This document shows positions 35,480 to 44,419 of a stretch of 64,000 bases of DNA, one piece after another (the stretch's first letter is position 1; each line of letters starts with the position of its first letter). Below the pieces are notes generated by a model. It saw only the letters and a list, made by a program, of their open reading frames with translations. It had not been told where the DNA came from and ran no database searches. The translations under genes and the position numbers were made by a program. This DNA comes from Massilia sp. ZL223 (lineage in GTDB: Bacteria; Pseudomonadota; Gammaproteobacteria; Burkholderiales; Burkholderiaceae_D): positions 1-64,000 of the forward strand of contig NZ_JAGPWD010000009.1 of NCBI RefSeq assembly GCF_018119395.1, given 5' to 3'.

Positions 35480-36531
35480 GCGACGCGTACGCGCGCTGCG
35501 CCGGCTTCCATGCGGCCGATGACCGCGGCGTCGCCGAAGCCTTCGCGCTGGAACAGGGCCAGCACCTCGTCCACGGCGGACGGATCGCAGGAGACCAGCA
35601 GGCCGCCGGAGGTCTGCGGATCGGTCAGCAGGGCTTGCTGGGCCGGGGTGATCGCCGGGTCCAGGTCCACGTCCTTGCCGTAGGCGTCCCAGTTGCGGCC
35701 GGAGGCGCCGGTGAAGAAGCCGTCATGGGCCAGCTGCAGCACGCCGGGGAGCAGCGGCACCTTCGCCATGTCGAGCTGCGCCGCCAGCCTGGCGCCGCGC
35801 GCCAGTTCCAGCAGGTGGCCCAGCAGGCCGAAGCCGGTGACGTCGGTCAGCGCATGCACGCCCGGCATCTCGGCCAGCAGGCGGCCCGGCTTGTTGAGCT
35901 TGGTGGTGTTGGCGATCATCGCCGCGTAGCCGTCCGCGTCCAGCTTGTCCTTCTTGAGGGCGGCCGAGAGCACGCCGACGCCCAGCGGCTTGCCGAGCAC
36001 CAGCACGTCGCCGGCGCGCGCGTCCGCATTGCGCTTGACCTTGGACGGATGCACCAGGCCCATCACCACCAGGCCGTAGATCGGCTCGACGGAATCGATG
36101 GTGTGGCCGCCGGCGATCGGGATGCCGGCTTCCGAGCACACCGACTCGCCGCCGCGGATGATCTGGCCGATGGTCTCCAGGGGCAGCTTGTTGACCGGCA
36201 TGCCGACCAGGGCCAGGGCCATGATAGGGGTGCCGCCCATCGCGTACACGTCGGAGATCGCGTTGGTGGCGGCGATGCGGCCGAAGTCGAAGGGATCGTC
36301 GACGATGGGCATGAAGAAATCGGTGGTGGCGATCAGGGCCTGCTCGTCGTTGAGCTTGTAGACCGCGGCGTCGTCGGCGGTCTCGATGCCGACCATCAGC
36401 TCCTTCGGCACCGGGAAGCCGCTGGACTTCTGCAAGATCTCGGCCAGCACGCCGGGAGCGATCTTGCAGCCGCAGCCGCCGCCGTGCGAGAAGGAAGTGA
36501 GTTTGATGGCTTGTTCGGGCGTGGTGCTCAT
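35476..36531 (-). CDS. selD: Selenophosphate synthetase SelD (SenC in selenoneine pathway)
   Basis: A 351-residue AIRS-type ATPase that makes selenophosphate from selenide and ATP. The glycine-rich catalytic segment contains C20, C22 and K23 (SHGGGCGCKIAP), corresponding to the essential Cys17 and Lys20 of E. coli SelD. The active-site residue is Cys, not selenocysteine. ATP/metal-binding Asp-rich segments (TADDAAVY, TTDFFMP, ISDVYAMGGTP) are intact. No selA, selB or selU is in the window. It follows the SenB-like gene by 25 bases on the same strand, the order expected for senB-senC, which supports a role in selenoneine rather than, or in addition to, selenoprotein or seleno-tRNA synthesis. 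Confidence 0.92.
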   Translation of the reverse strand: MSTTPEQAIKLTSFSHGGGCGCKIAPGVLAEILQKSSGFPVPKELMVGIETADDAAVYKLNDEQALIATTDFFMPIVDDPFDFGRIAATNAISDVYAMGGTPIMALALVGMPVNKLPLETIGQIIRGGESVCSEAGIPIAGGHTIDSVEPIYGLVVMGLVHPSKVKRNADARAGDVLVLGKPLGVGVLSAALKKDKLDADGYAAMIANTTKLNKPGRLLAEMPGVHALTDVTGFGLLGHLLELARGARLAAQLDMAKVPLLPGVLQLAHDGFFTGASGRNWDAYGKDVDLDPAITPAQQALLTDPQTSGGLLVSCDPSAVDEVLALFQREGFGDAAVIGRMEAGAARVRVA

Positions 36532-36557
36532 GTCGGTTCCAATCGTTATTTGTTGCG

Positions 36558-37003
36558 TTACATTTTTGCGCGCAGCAGATTATCCACCAAGTCGCGCAGG
36601 GCCGCTTGTTCGGCCCCTGGCGCGAACAGGCGGGCGCGTTCGGCGCACTGGCGGCGCAGCAGCGCGTAAAAAGCCGGGTCGGCGATGCTGCGCTCGATCA
36701 GGCGCGCCAGGGCCTCGTGGTCGCCGGGCGGGAAGTAGCCGGCGTAGTCCGCGCCCAGCATCCCGCGGTTGCCGCCGATGTCGGAAGCGAAGACCGGCAC
36801 GCCGCAGGTCACGGCTTCGATGATGACGTTGGCGCCGCCTTCCATTTTCGAGGCGATCGCCATGGCGTGGCAGCGCTTCAGGCGCTGGCGCGCGTCGGCG
36901 TGGGGCAGGGGGCCGAGCCAGCGGTAGCGCGGGCGAGGCTGCATTGCCGCCTCGCCCAGCGCCGGGTCGAGTGCGCCGCCGATGTGCAGCAGGCGCGGCG
37001 CCC
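36558..37003 (-). CDS. senB: C-terminal half of SenB-like selenosugar synthase (5' end lost in poly-G)
   Basis: About 147 C-terminal residues of a GT4-type glycosyltransferase are readable. They include KMEGGANVIIEAVTCGVPVF, with the EX7E motif (E-GGANVII-E) that binds the donor nucleotide sugar, and SDIGGNRGML and YFPPGDHEALARLI. A complete protein would be about 320 residues, so roughly the first half is absent: the frame runs into a G/C homopolymer block at 37004. Directly upstream of selD in the same direction, this fits SenB (the TIGR04348-type selenium-linked glycosyltransferase that makes a selenosugar from selenophosphate and UDP-sugar). The loss looks technical, not biological. Confidence 0.75.
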
Positions 37004-37132
37004 GGGGGGGGGGGGGGGCCGCGGGGCGGGGGGGGGGGGGGGGGGGGGTTTTTGGGGGGGGGGGGGGGGGCGGGGCGGCCCCCCCCCCCCCCCCCAAAAA
37101 CCCCCCCCCCCCCCCCCCCGGGGGGGCCCCCC
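37004..37132. other. G/C homopolymer inverted repeat, probable misassembly
   Basis: The block reads as G runs with TTTTT (37028-37070: 21 G, 5 T, 17 G), a short CGGGGCGG centre, then the reverse complement (17 C, 5 A, 19 C). Such a perfect foldback of homopolymers is not credible natural sequence and cuts the SenB-like gene. The true distance, and even the adjacency, of the flanks is unknown. Proline/glycine-run frames here are meaningless. Confidence 0.9.
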
Positions 37133-37166
37133 ACGGTTCAAGAGCTGCGGGCCAGAAGTGTCAGGC

Positions 37167-38000
37167 TTACCTGACGCGCTTATACCAGGCCGCATCCTCG
37201 AACAGCCGCTGGTAATCCTCCACAAACGCATCGCTCGCCCCCAGCTCCTTGTCGATCCCCATCACCCCGAACAGCGCCAGGCTGTCGTGGAACAGGCGCA
37301 GCACGCGCTGGCGCAGCAGCGGGCCGAAGTCGGACAGGGCGCGGCAGCAGACGATGGCGTGGAACTCGTTGAACGAGGCGTCCGTGACCAGGCTGTACTG
37401 CGCCCAGGTGATGCGCTCGCGCAGGCGCGGCAGCAGGCGGGCTTCGCCGTTCGCCACTTCGAAGTAATCCGCCAGGCGCCCGGTACCGCCGCTCTGCTCG
37501 TACTGCGGCTGGAACTCGGCCAGCTGGGCGACCGGCACCGTGGCGTCGCGCAGCTCGGCCAGCAGTTCGTCGCTGGCCAGGGTGGCGAACACCTGGGTGC
37601 GCGCGTACAGCTTTTCTTCCGCCAGCAGGATCGCCAGGGTCCAGGCCTCACCCACGCCGGCCGGCTCGGCCAGCCAGACCCGGGGCAGGGCGGTGGGACG
37701 CAGGCTGTCGCCGAGGGCGATGCGCTGGCGCCGCACCCAGTCGGGACGGTCGAACAGCGGCGCGCCGGCCACCGCCAGCGTGCGCACCACGGCCAGCGCC
37801 GCGCCCGACTCGTGCAGCACCTTTTCCTGCAGCGCCGACACCGTTGCCAATCCGCGCTGGCGCAGCAGCGCCAGCAGCTTCCTGCGCAGCAGATTCCTGT
37901 CATACCCGCGGAAATCGAAACCGAAGCGCTGGAACAGGGCTTCCAGCAGCAATTCGATCTCGAGATCCTCGGTCGCCTGAAGGGTGGCGAACCCGGTCAT
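37167..38000 (-). CDS. Degenerate CheR-like protein
   Basis: A 277-residue protein with the CheR layout. It has an N-terminal helical domain (LEALFQRFGFDFRGYDRNLLRRKL matches the CheR start), then a C-terminal Rossmann-like domain. The SAM-binding motif reads EPAGVGEAWTLAILLAEE in place of STGEEPYSLA, and the conserved CRN loop is CCRALSDF, so methyl transfer to a receptor is doubtful. It lies 31 bases after the giant hybrid kinase gene on the same strand and probably forms an operon with it. Similar CheR/CheB-kinase groupings occur in stress-signalling clusters. Its stop lies 34 bases from the homopolymer block. Confidence 0.75.
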   Translation of the reverse strand: MTGFATLQATEDLEIELLLEALFQRFGFDFRGYDRNLLRRKLLALLRQRGLATVSALQEKVLHESGAALAVVRTLAVAGAPLFDRPDWVRRQRIALGDSLRPTALPRVWLAEPAGVGEAWTLAILLAEEKLYARTQVFATLASDELLAELRDATVPVAQLAEFQPQYEQSGGTGRLADYFEVANGEARLLPRLRERITWAQYSLVTDASFNEFHAIVCCRALSDFGPLLRQRVLRLFHDSLALFGVMGIDKELGASDAFVEDYQRLFEDAAWYKRVR

Positions 38001-38031
38001 TGCATCCAAGATGGCTCCATGCACGCAGCCA

Positions 38032-41000
38032 TCAGTGCAGCCAGACGCGCATCATCGACAGCAGCTGGGCCACGTCCACCGGCTTGGTGATGTAGTCCGA
38101 GGCGCCGGCGGCGATGCACTTGTCGCGGTCGCCCTTCATCGCCTTCGCGGTCAGCGTGATGATCGGCAGCGAACGGAACTTCGGAATGCGGCGGATCGCC
38201 CGCATCGTGTCGTAGCCGTCCATCTCCGGCATCATGATGTCCATCAGGACGATCTCGATGCTCGGGTCCTTCTCCAGCACCTCGATGCCGTCGCGGCCGT
38301 TCTCGGCGAACTGCACCTGCATCTGCTGGCGCTCCAGCAGGGTGGACAGCGCGAAGATGTTACGCAGGTCGTCGTCGACGATCAGGACCTTGCGGCCAGC
38401 CAGGCCGCCGTCCAGCGCGTGGATCTCTTCCAGCATGCGGCGCTGGGTCTCCGGCAGCGATGCCTGCGAGCGGTGCAGGAACAGCGCCGTCTCGTCCAGC
38501 AGGCGCTCCGGCGAGCGGGCGTCCTTGATCACGATGGTCTTGGCGTAGCGCTTGAGCTTCGTGACTTCGGCGCGCGACAGTTCCTTGGCCGTGTAGATCA
38601 CGATCGGCAGGTCGCGCAGGCGCTCGTTCTTGCTGATCTTGTCCATCAGCTCGAAGCCCGAGATGTCCGGCAGGGTCAGGTCCAGCACCATGCAGTCGAA
38701 GTGCGAGCTCTCCAGCGCTTCCAGCGCGCCTTTGCCGTCTTCCACGGTGACGATGTGGATGTCGGTGTTGCCGATCAGGGAAACGATCGACTCGCGCTGG
38801 GCCATGTCGTCTTCCACCACCAGCAGGCTGCGCTTGCCGCCCATCAGGAACTTCTGGATGCGCTTGAATTCCTCCTGCAGCTGCTCGCGGCCGACCGGCT
38901 TGTTGATGTACGAGATGGCGCCCTGGCGCAGTGCGCGCTCGCGCTCGCGCAGCGAGGACATCACGTGCACCGGGATGTGGCGGGTGTTCGGGTCGCGCTT
39001 GAGGCGGTCGAGCACCGTGAAGCCGTCGATGTCCGGCAGGTCGATGTCGAGCAGGATCGCCGACGGCAGGTAGTCGCGCGCCAGCGACAGCGCCGAGTCG
39101 CCGCGGTGGGTGACGATGCCCTTGAAGTTCTTCTCGCGGGCGAAGTCGAGCAGCACCTTGGCGAAGCGCTCGTCGTCCTCCACGATCAGCACCGACGGGT
39201 CGCCCGGGGTGACCAGGCCGCGGTCGTCCGCCATCGATGCGTATTCGATCACGGCGCCGGAGGCGTCCAGCACCTCGACCGCCGCGCTGTCGGCATGTTC
39301 CTGGGCGGCAGGCAGCTGGGCCGCCGGCGGCTGCTGCACCGGCGGCGCCAGGCGGGCCGGCTGCGGCTGGCGGGTCTGTTCGTAGTTGATGAAGCCCGCG
39401 CGGTTGTACGGCAGGTAGAGGGTGAAGGTCGAGCCGACGTTGACGGTCGATTCGACGCGGATTTCGCCGCCCAGCAGGCGCGCCAGTTCGCGCGAGATCG
39501 ACAGGCCCAGGCCGGTGCCGCCATATTTACGCGCGGTGGAGCCGTCGGCCTGCTGGAATGCCTCGAAGATCAGCTGCAGCTTGTCGGACGGGATGCCCAC
39601 GCCGGTGTCGCGCACCGAGAAGGCCAGCACCGCGTCGGCGTGCACCAGGTTCGGGTGGTCGGCGGTCCAGCCGCTGGCCACCAGGCTGATGGTCAGCGCG
39701 ACGTTGCCGTGGCTGGTGAACTTGAACGCGTTCGACAGCAGGTTCTTCAGCACCTGCTGCAGGCGCGTGGTGTCGGTCATCAGGGCGGTCGGCAGGTTGT
39801 CCGCCAGGTCCACCTGGAAGCCGAGGTGCTTGGCTTCCGCCATGTGGCGGAAGGTGCGGTCCACGTAGTTGCGCAGGTTCGAGAAGCGGTACTCCGACAC
39901 GTCCAGGGTGACGGTACCGGATTCGATCTTCGACAGGTCCAGGATGTCGTTAATCAGGGTCAGCAGGTCGGAACCGGAGCCGTGGATGGTCTTCGCGAAT
40001 TCCACCTGGCGCGCCGACAGGTTGCCCTCGGGGTTATCCGAGAGCTGCTGCGCCAGGATCAGGAGCGAGTTCAAGGGCGTACGCAGCTCGTGCGACATAT
40101 TGGCCAGGAACTCGGACTTGTACTTGGAGGACAGGGCCAGCTGGGTCGCCTTTTCTTCCAGCGCCAGCTTCGCCTGTTCCACCTCGCGGTTCTTGCGTTC
40201 CACCTCGATGTTCTGCTCGGACAGCAGGCGCGCCTTCTCCGCCAGTTCCTGGTTGGTCTGCTGCAGTTCCTGCGCCAGCGACTGCGACTGGGTCAGCAGC
40301 GATTCGGTACGGCTGTTCGCCTCGATGGTGTTCAGCACCACGCCGATCGATTCCATCAGCTGGTCGAGGAAGGACAGGTGGGTTTCGGTGAAGCGGTCGA
40401 GCGACGCGATTTCGATCACCGCCTTGACCTGCTGCTCGAACAGGATAGGCAGCACGACGATGTTGTTCGGCGGCGCCGAGCCCAGGCCCGAGGACACCAC
40501 GATGTAGTCGCGCGGCACGTCGGTCAGCCAGATGCGGGTCTTCTCCAGCGCGCACTGGCCCACCAGGCCTTCGCCCGGCAGGAAGGAAGTCGGCAGCTTG
40601 CGGCTGGAACGGTAGCCGTAGCTGGCGATCATGCGCAGGCGTGCGTCGGATTCCTGCGAATCCATCATGTAGAACACGCCGTGGTGGGCCGAGACCAGCG
40701 GCGCCAGTTCGGACAGGATCAGCTTGGTCACGGCCTGGAGGTCGCGCTGGCCCTGGAGCAGGCGGGTGAAGCGCGCCAGGTTGGTCTTCAGCCAGTCCTG
40801 CTGCGCGTTCTTCTGCGTGGTCTCCTTCAGGTTACGAATCATCTCGTTGATGTTGTCCTTCAGGTAGGACACCTCGCCGCGCGCTTCCACCTGGATCGAA
40901 CGCGACAGGTCGCCGCGGGTCACCGCGGTCGCCACCTCGCCAATGGCGCGCATCTGGTTGGTCAGGTTCGCCGCCAGCTGGTTCACGTTCTCGGTCAAGT

Positions 41001-42936
41001 CTTTCCAGGTGCCGGCCACGCCCGACACGTTCGCCTGGCCGCCCAGCTTGCCCTCGGTACCCACCTCACGGGCGACTCGCGTCACCTCGGATGCGAACGA
41101 GGACAGCTGGTCCACCATGACGTTGATGGTGTCTTTCAGTTCGAGAATCTCGCCCTTCACGTCCACGGTAATCTTCTTGGACAAGTCGCCGCGCGCCACG
41201 GCGGTGGTCACCGCCGCGATGTTACGCACCTGGCCCGTCAGGTTCGACGCCATGAAGTTCACGTTGTCGGTCAGGTCTTTCCAGGTGCCGCCGACGCCCG
41301 GCACATAAGCCTGGCCGCCCAGCTTGCCTTCGGTACCCACCTCACGCGCCACGCGCGTCACCTCGGATGCGAATGAGGACAGCTGGTCCACCATGACGTT
41401 AATGGTGTTCTTCAGCTCCAGGATCTCGCCCTTCACGTCCACGGTAATCTTCTTGGACAGGTCGCCGTTCGCCACCGCGGTGGTCACCTCCGCGATGTTA
41501 CGCACCTGGCCCGTCAGGTTACCCGCCATCGAGTTTACGCCGTCGGTCAAGTCTTTCCAGGTGCCCGCGACGCCGGGCACGTTCGCCTGGCCGCCCAGGC
41601 GGCCTTCGGTACCCACTTCCCGCGCCACGCGGGTCACTTCGGATGCGAAGGAGTTCAGCTGGTCCACCATGACGTTGATGGTGTTCTTCAGTTCGAGAAT
41701 CTCGCCCTTCACGTCCACGGTAATCTTCTTGGACAAGTCGCCGTTCGCCACGGCGGTGGTCACGTCCGCGATGTTACGCACCTGGCCGGTCAGGTTACCC
41801 GCCATCGAGTTCACCGAGTCGGTCAAGTCCTTCCAGGTGCCCGCGACGCCTTTCACGACCGCCTGGCCGCCCAGCTTGCCCTCGGTACCCACCTCACGCG
41901 CCACGCGGGTCACCTCGGATGCGAAGGAGGACAGCTGGTCCACCATGACGTTAATCGTGTTCTTCAGTTCGAGAATCTCGCCCTTCACGTCCACGGTAAT
42001 CTTCTTGGACAGGTCGCCGTTCGCCACCGCGGTGGTCACCGCCGCGATGTTACGCACCTGGCCCGTCAGGTTGGACGCCATGAAGTTCACGTTGTCGGTC
42101 AAGTCCTTCCAGGTGCCCGCGACGCCAGGCACGTAGGCCTGGCCGCCCAGCTTGCCTTCGGTACCCACCTCACGCGCCACGCGCGTCACCTCGGATGCGA
42201 AGGAACGCAGCTGGTCCACCATGACGTTGATGGTGTCCTTCAGCTGCAGGATCTCGCCGCGCACGTCCACGGTAATCTTCTTGGACAAGTCGCCGTTCGC
42301 CACCGCGGTGGTCACCTCCGCGATGTTACGCACCTGCGAAGTCAGGTTACCCGCCATCGAGTTCACCGAGTCGGTCAAGTCCTTCCAGGTGCCGGCCACG
42401 CCCTTCACCTGCGCCTGGCCGCCCAGCTTGCCCTCGGTACCCACCTCGCGCGCCACGCGCGTCACTTCGGAGGAGAAGGAGGAGAGCTGTTCCACCATGG
42501 TGTTCGCGGTCATCGCCGCGCGCAGGTACTGGCCCTTCAGCGGGTGGCCGTCGACCTCCAGCGCCATGGTCTGGGACAGGTCGCCCTTCGCCACCGCGCC
42601 GATGACGCGCGCCATCTCGGTGGTCGGGCGCACCAGGTCGTCGATCAGGGTGTTGACCGAGCTGATGATCGTGCTCCAGCCGCCCACCACGCCCGGCAGG
42701 TCCGCGCGCTGGGTCAGGTGGCCCTCGCGGCCGACCACGCGCGACACTTCGGTCACGGTCTCGACCATCTTCTGCTTGGTTTCGATGATGTCGTTCAGCG
42801 TATCGGCGATCTTGCCGGACACGCCCGTCCAGTCGGAGGGCATACGAACAGAGAAGTCGCCCTTTTTGAGTGCCATCAGGGTGTTCAGCAGCAACTTGAC
42901 GTCCAGCTGTTCGCCCATATCGGTCATCGTGTTCAT
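38032..42936 (-). CDS. Giant cytoplasmic hybrid histidine kinase with HAMP array
   Basis: A 1634-residue protein without a membrane segment. Residues 1-150 contain divergent HAMP-like units; 152-703 are six near-identical 92-residue HAMP repeats. A GAF domain (about 725-870), a coiled coil, HisKA with phospho-acceptor H949 (NMSHELRTP) and HATPase ([18 protein letters not shown]) follow. Three receiver domains end the protein ([37 protein letters not shown]), with no HPt. The arrangement recalls the fungal group III (Nik1) osmosensing kinases, where HAMP arrays act as the sensor. An AAGGAT site precedes the start; nearby in-frame Met codons leave the exact start open. The CheR-like gene follows. 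Confidence 0.92.
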   Translation of the reverse strand: MNTMTDMGEQLDVKLLLNTLMALKKGDFSVRMPSDWTGVSGKIADTLNDIIETKQKMVETVTEVSRVVGREGHLTQRADLPGVVGGWSTIISSVNTLIDDLVRPTTEMARVIGAVAKGDLSQTMALEVDGHPLKGQYLRAAMTANTMVEQLSSFSSEVTRVAREVGTEGKLGGQAQVKGVAGTWKDLTDSVNSMAGNLTSQVRNIAEVTTAVANGDLSKKITVDVRGEILQLKDTINVMVDQLRSFASEVTRVAREVGTEGKLGGQAYVPGVAGTWKDLTDNVNFMASNLTGQVRNIAAVTTAVANGDLSKKITVDVKGEILELKNTINVMVDQLSSFASEVTRVAREVGTEGKLGGQAVVKGVAGTWKDLTDSVNSMAGNLTGQVRNIADVTTAVANGDLSKKITVDVKGEILELKNTINVMVDQLNSFASEVTRVAREVGTEGRLGGQANVPGVAGTWKDLTDGVNSMAGNLTGQVRNIAEVTTAVANGDLSKKITVDVKGEILELKNTINVMVDQLSSFASEVTRVAREVGTEGKLGGQAYVPGVGGTWKDLTDNVNFMASNLTGQVRNIAAVTTAVARGDLSKKITVDVKGEILELKDTINVMVDQLSSFASEVTRVAREVGTEGKLGGQANVSGVAGTWKDLTENVNQLAANLTNQMRAIGEVATAVTRGDLSRSIQVEARGEVSYLKDNINEMIRNLKETTQKNAQQDWLKTNLARFTRLLQGQRDLQAVTKLILSELAPLVSAHHGVFYMMDSQESDARLRMIASYGYRSSRKLPTSFLPGEGLVGQCALEKTRIWLTDVPRDYIVVSSGLGSAPPNNIVVLPILFEQQVKAVIEIASLDRFTETHLSFLDQLMESIGVVLNTIEANSRTESLLTQSQSLAQELQQTNQELAEKARLLSEQNIEVERKNREVEQAKLALEEKATQLALSSKYKSEFLANMSHELRTPLNSLLILAQQLSDNPEGNLSARQVEFAKTIHGSGSDLLTLINDILDLSKIESGTVTLDVSEYRFSNLRNYVDRTFRHMAEAKHLGFQVDLADNLPTALMTDTTRLQQVLKNLLSNAFKFTSHGNVALTISLVASGWTADHPNLVHADAVLAFSVRDTGVGIPSDKLQLIFEAFQQADGSTARKYGGTGLGLSISRELARLLGGEIRVESTVNVGSTFTLYLPYNRAGFINYEQTRQPQPARLAPPVQQPPAAQLPAAQEHADSAAVEVLDASGAVIEYASMADDRGLVTPGDPSVLIVEDDERFAKVLLDFAREKNFKGIVTHRGDSALSLARDYLPSAILLDIDLPDIDGFTVLDRLKRDPNTRHIPVHVMSSLRERERALRQGAISYINKPVGREQLQEEFKRIQKFLMGGKRSLLVVEDDMAQRESIVSLIGNTDIHIVTVEDGKGALEALESSHFDCMVLDLTLPDISGFELMDKISKNERLRDLPIVIYTAKELSRAEVTKLKRYAKTIVIKDARSPERLLDETALFLHRSQASLPETQRRMLEEIHALDGGLAGRKVLIVDDDLRNIFALSTLLERQQMQVQFAENGRDGIEVLEKDPSIEIVLMDIMMPEMDGYDTMRAIRRIPKFRSLPIITLTAKAMKGDRDKCIAAGASDYITKPVDVAQLLSMMRVWLH
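40828..42483 (-). repeat. Six tandem 276-bp repeats encoding HAMP units
   Basis: Within the giant kinase gene, 6 x 276 bp encode 92-residue units that all contain [14 protein letters not shown] and GTWKDLT. The first five are nearly identical; the sixth diverges in its second half ([19 protein letters not shown]). DNA identity is high, so copy number can change by recombination and short-read assemblies may collapse or expand it. Confidence 0.95.
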
Positions 42937-43175
42937 CGACTAAATCCTTGTTTCCTAGAAGAGAGGGATCGGCAGGTGCAGGCGGCCTGCGGACTGTTAC
43001 AAATTCAACGGTGAAAAGATACTCTTGTGTCTGCCCAAGTCAAGCGTTGCTGTTGAGCTTTTAACATTTTCAGAATGAAACTTGCAATATTGAAATGTTC
43101 AGACGCGAATCCGGGCGAGCGTACCCGAAAGCGCAAAGTGGACGGCGCACGATTGGTGAATCCGTTGTGTCTTTA

Positions 43176-43200
43176 CTACAACAATAACTTTAGGTTGTAG
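43176..43200. promoter_or_regulatory. 25-bp dyad, candidate lux-box-type operator in a 379-bp gene-free region
   Basis: CTACAAC-(11 bases)-GTTGTAG is an exact 7-bp-arm dyad, 116 bases before the LuxR-type gene and 240 bases before the divergent giant kinase gene. The whole 42937-43315 interval is markedly AT-rich compared with its surroundings and holds no gene. Spacing is in the range of LuxR-family operators. Binding by the neighbouring regulator is inference. Confidence 0.45.
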
Positions 43201-43315
43201 GCCTATATTAGAAAATTATTTCTGGGTTGTTAATTTTCGTGAATCTTTAAGGGGGGGAAGTCAACTAGCATAGCGGTGTTGCATAGCTAACCGTGTCATA
43301 ACCGAGTCCGCCTCC

Positions 43316-44053
43316 ATGATCGATACCGCCTCACTTGCCGAGATGATGCACTGCCGCGACGTCCTGTCCTGGTCCGACCTGCTGTTCAAGCTGGCGCGCG
43401 GTCAGGGCTTCGACCGCGTCCTGTACGGCGTCGCCAATTCGCGGCACAGCCGCTTCGACTCGGCGTTTTTGCGCAGTAACTATGCATCGGAGTGGCGCGA
43501 ACGCTACGACCGCAAGGGCTTCGCCCAGTTCGACCCGGTGGTCGGCCACTGCATGACCAGCAGCCTGCCGATCGTCTGGGAGCCTGCGACCTTCGCGGAG
43601 CCGGCCCAGCGCGCGATGTATGAAGAGGCGAGTGAATTCGGGATTCGCAGCGGCGTCACCCTGCCGGTCCATGGACCGCAGGGTGAGTTTGGCGTGCTGA
43701 GTTTTGCGTCGGATGCGGAGCCGGACGAGGCCTTCCACAAATCGGTGGCCGAAGTGCTGCCTGGCCTGTCCTTGATCCGCGACTACGCATTCGCCTCGTC
43801 GGCGAAGTTCCGGGTTCAGGAATCCCGGCAGGAAAGTGCTCCGCGGCTAACGCGGCGCGAGCTGGAAGTACTGCAATGGGTGGCGGCCGGTAAGTCTTCT
43901 TGGGAAATCGCCCGCATTACGACCTGCTCCGAAGCGACCGTCAATTTTCACCTGGCGAATGTGCGCCAAAAATTCGGCGTCAACACTCGCCAGCAGGCGG
44001 TCGTCAAAGCGATCGCCCTCGGCCTCATCAGCCCTGAAGATCCCCATCGTTAA
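43316..44053 (+). CDS. LuxR-type AHL-receptor-like regulator (orphan)
   Basis: A 245-residue protein with an autoinducer-binding domain (about 20-165) and a LuxR HTH (about 178-240, LTRRELEVLQWVAAGKSSWE, then SEATVNFHLANVRQKFG). Residues that contact AHL in TraR/LuxR are recognisable: W and Y in SEWRERYDRKGF, DP in FDPVVG, W in LPIVWEPA, and G in SGVTLPVHG. No luxI-type synthase is in the window, so it is a LuxR solo. It may respond to AHLs of other cells or another ligand. The 3' end overlaps the convergent HTH gene by 26 bases. The dyad upstream may be its operator. Confidence 0.88.
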   Translation: MIDTASLAEMMHCRDVLSWSDLLFKLARGQGFDRVLYGVANSRHSRFDSAFLRSNYASEWRERYDRKGFAQFDPVVGHCMTSSLPIVWEPATFAEPAQRAMYEEASEFGIRSGVTLPVHGPQGEFGVLSFASDAEPDEAFHKSVAEVLPGLSLIRDYAFASSAKFRVQESRQESAPRLTRRELEVLQWVAAGKSSWEIARITTCSEATVNFHLANVRQKFGVNTRQQAVVKAIALGLISPEDPHR

Positions 44054-44303
44054 GCTTACCGTTGATATAGAGGCGCAGCAGGATTGCAACCGGGGCGGGA
44101 ATCGCCAGGCCGGTTTCGAAGCGGCTGCCGCTCGACTGGGTGACCCCGAAGCGGCTCCAGAACTTCTCCTGGCTTTCGCGCTTGCTGATACGGAGGCGGC
44201 GCAGCTCGTGCGGCGCCATGCGCAGTGCCCCCGCGGCCTGTTGTACTACTTGCTGGGCCTGGAGTTCGGCCGCCAGCGCGTCGCACATCAGATCGTTTGC
44301 CAT
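44028..44303 (-). CDS. Small HTH protein (XRE-like)
   Basis: A 91-residue protein (MANDLMCDALAAELQAQQ...) whose second half (SKRESQEKFWSRFGVTQSSGSRFETGLAIPAPVAILLRLY) has the spacing of a lambda-repressor-type HTH: a helix around QEKFWSRFGV, a turn, then a recognition helix around SSGSRFE. A strong AGGAAAGGAAG ribosome site precedes the start. It converges on the LuxR gene with a 26-base overlap, so antisense interference is possible. Target unknown. Confidence 0.7.
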   Translation of the reverse strand: MANDLMCDALAAELQAQQVVQQAAGALRMAPHELRRLRISKRESQEKFWSRFGVTQSSGSRFETGLAIPAPVAILLRLYINGKLNDGDLQG

Positions 44304-44419
44304 GGTACTTCCTTTCCTGAAGAAACGTTAAATACAACAGGAAGAAGTATTCCACCGTCCCGCCCCGCCGCCACCTAGCAGAGCTGATAGTGTAGTGACA
44401 TCGCTCGAAAGAAGGCCCT

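Noticed and set aside
35476..36531. Possible selenocysteine codon in selD
   Set aside because: The catalytic position is a normal Cys codon (C20) and no in-frame TGA interrupts the gene.
36900..37231. Pro/Gly-run frames on both strands
   Set aside because: They are translations of the homopolymer artefact at 37004-37132.
37984..41376. An 1130-residue open frame on the + strand
   Set aside because: It is antisense to the giant hybrid kinase, whose domains are complete; it reflects high GC and the internal repeats.
40828..42483. Regular direct repeats that might suggest a CRISPR array
   Set aside because: Units are 276 bp, contiguous, in frame and coding; there are no spacers.
41324..42943. 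Tandem Ser/Thr/Val-rich repeat proteins on the + strand
   Set aside because: They are the complement of the HAMP repeat units and mirror their 276-bp period.
43201..43315. A luxI-type synthase or small gene near the LuxR regulator
   Set aside because: The stretch is AT-rich with no frame of useful length; no synthase motif was seen anywhere in the window.
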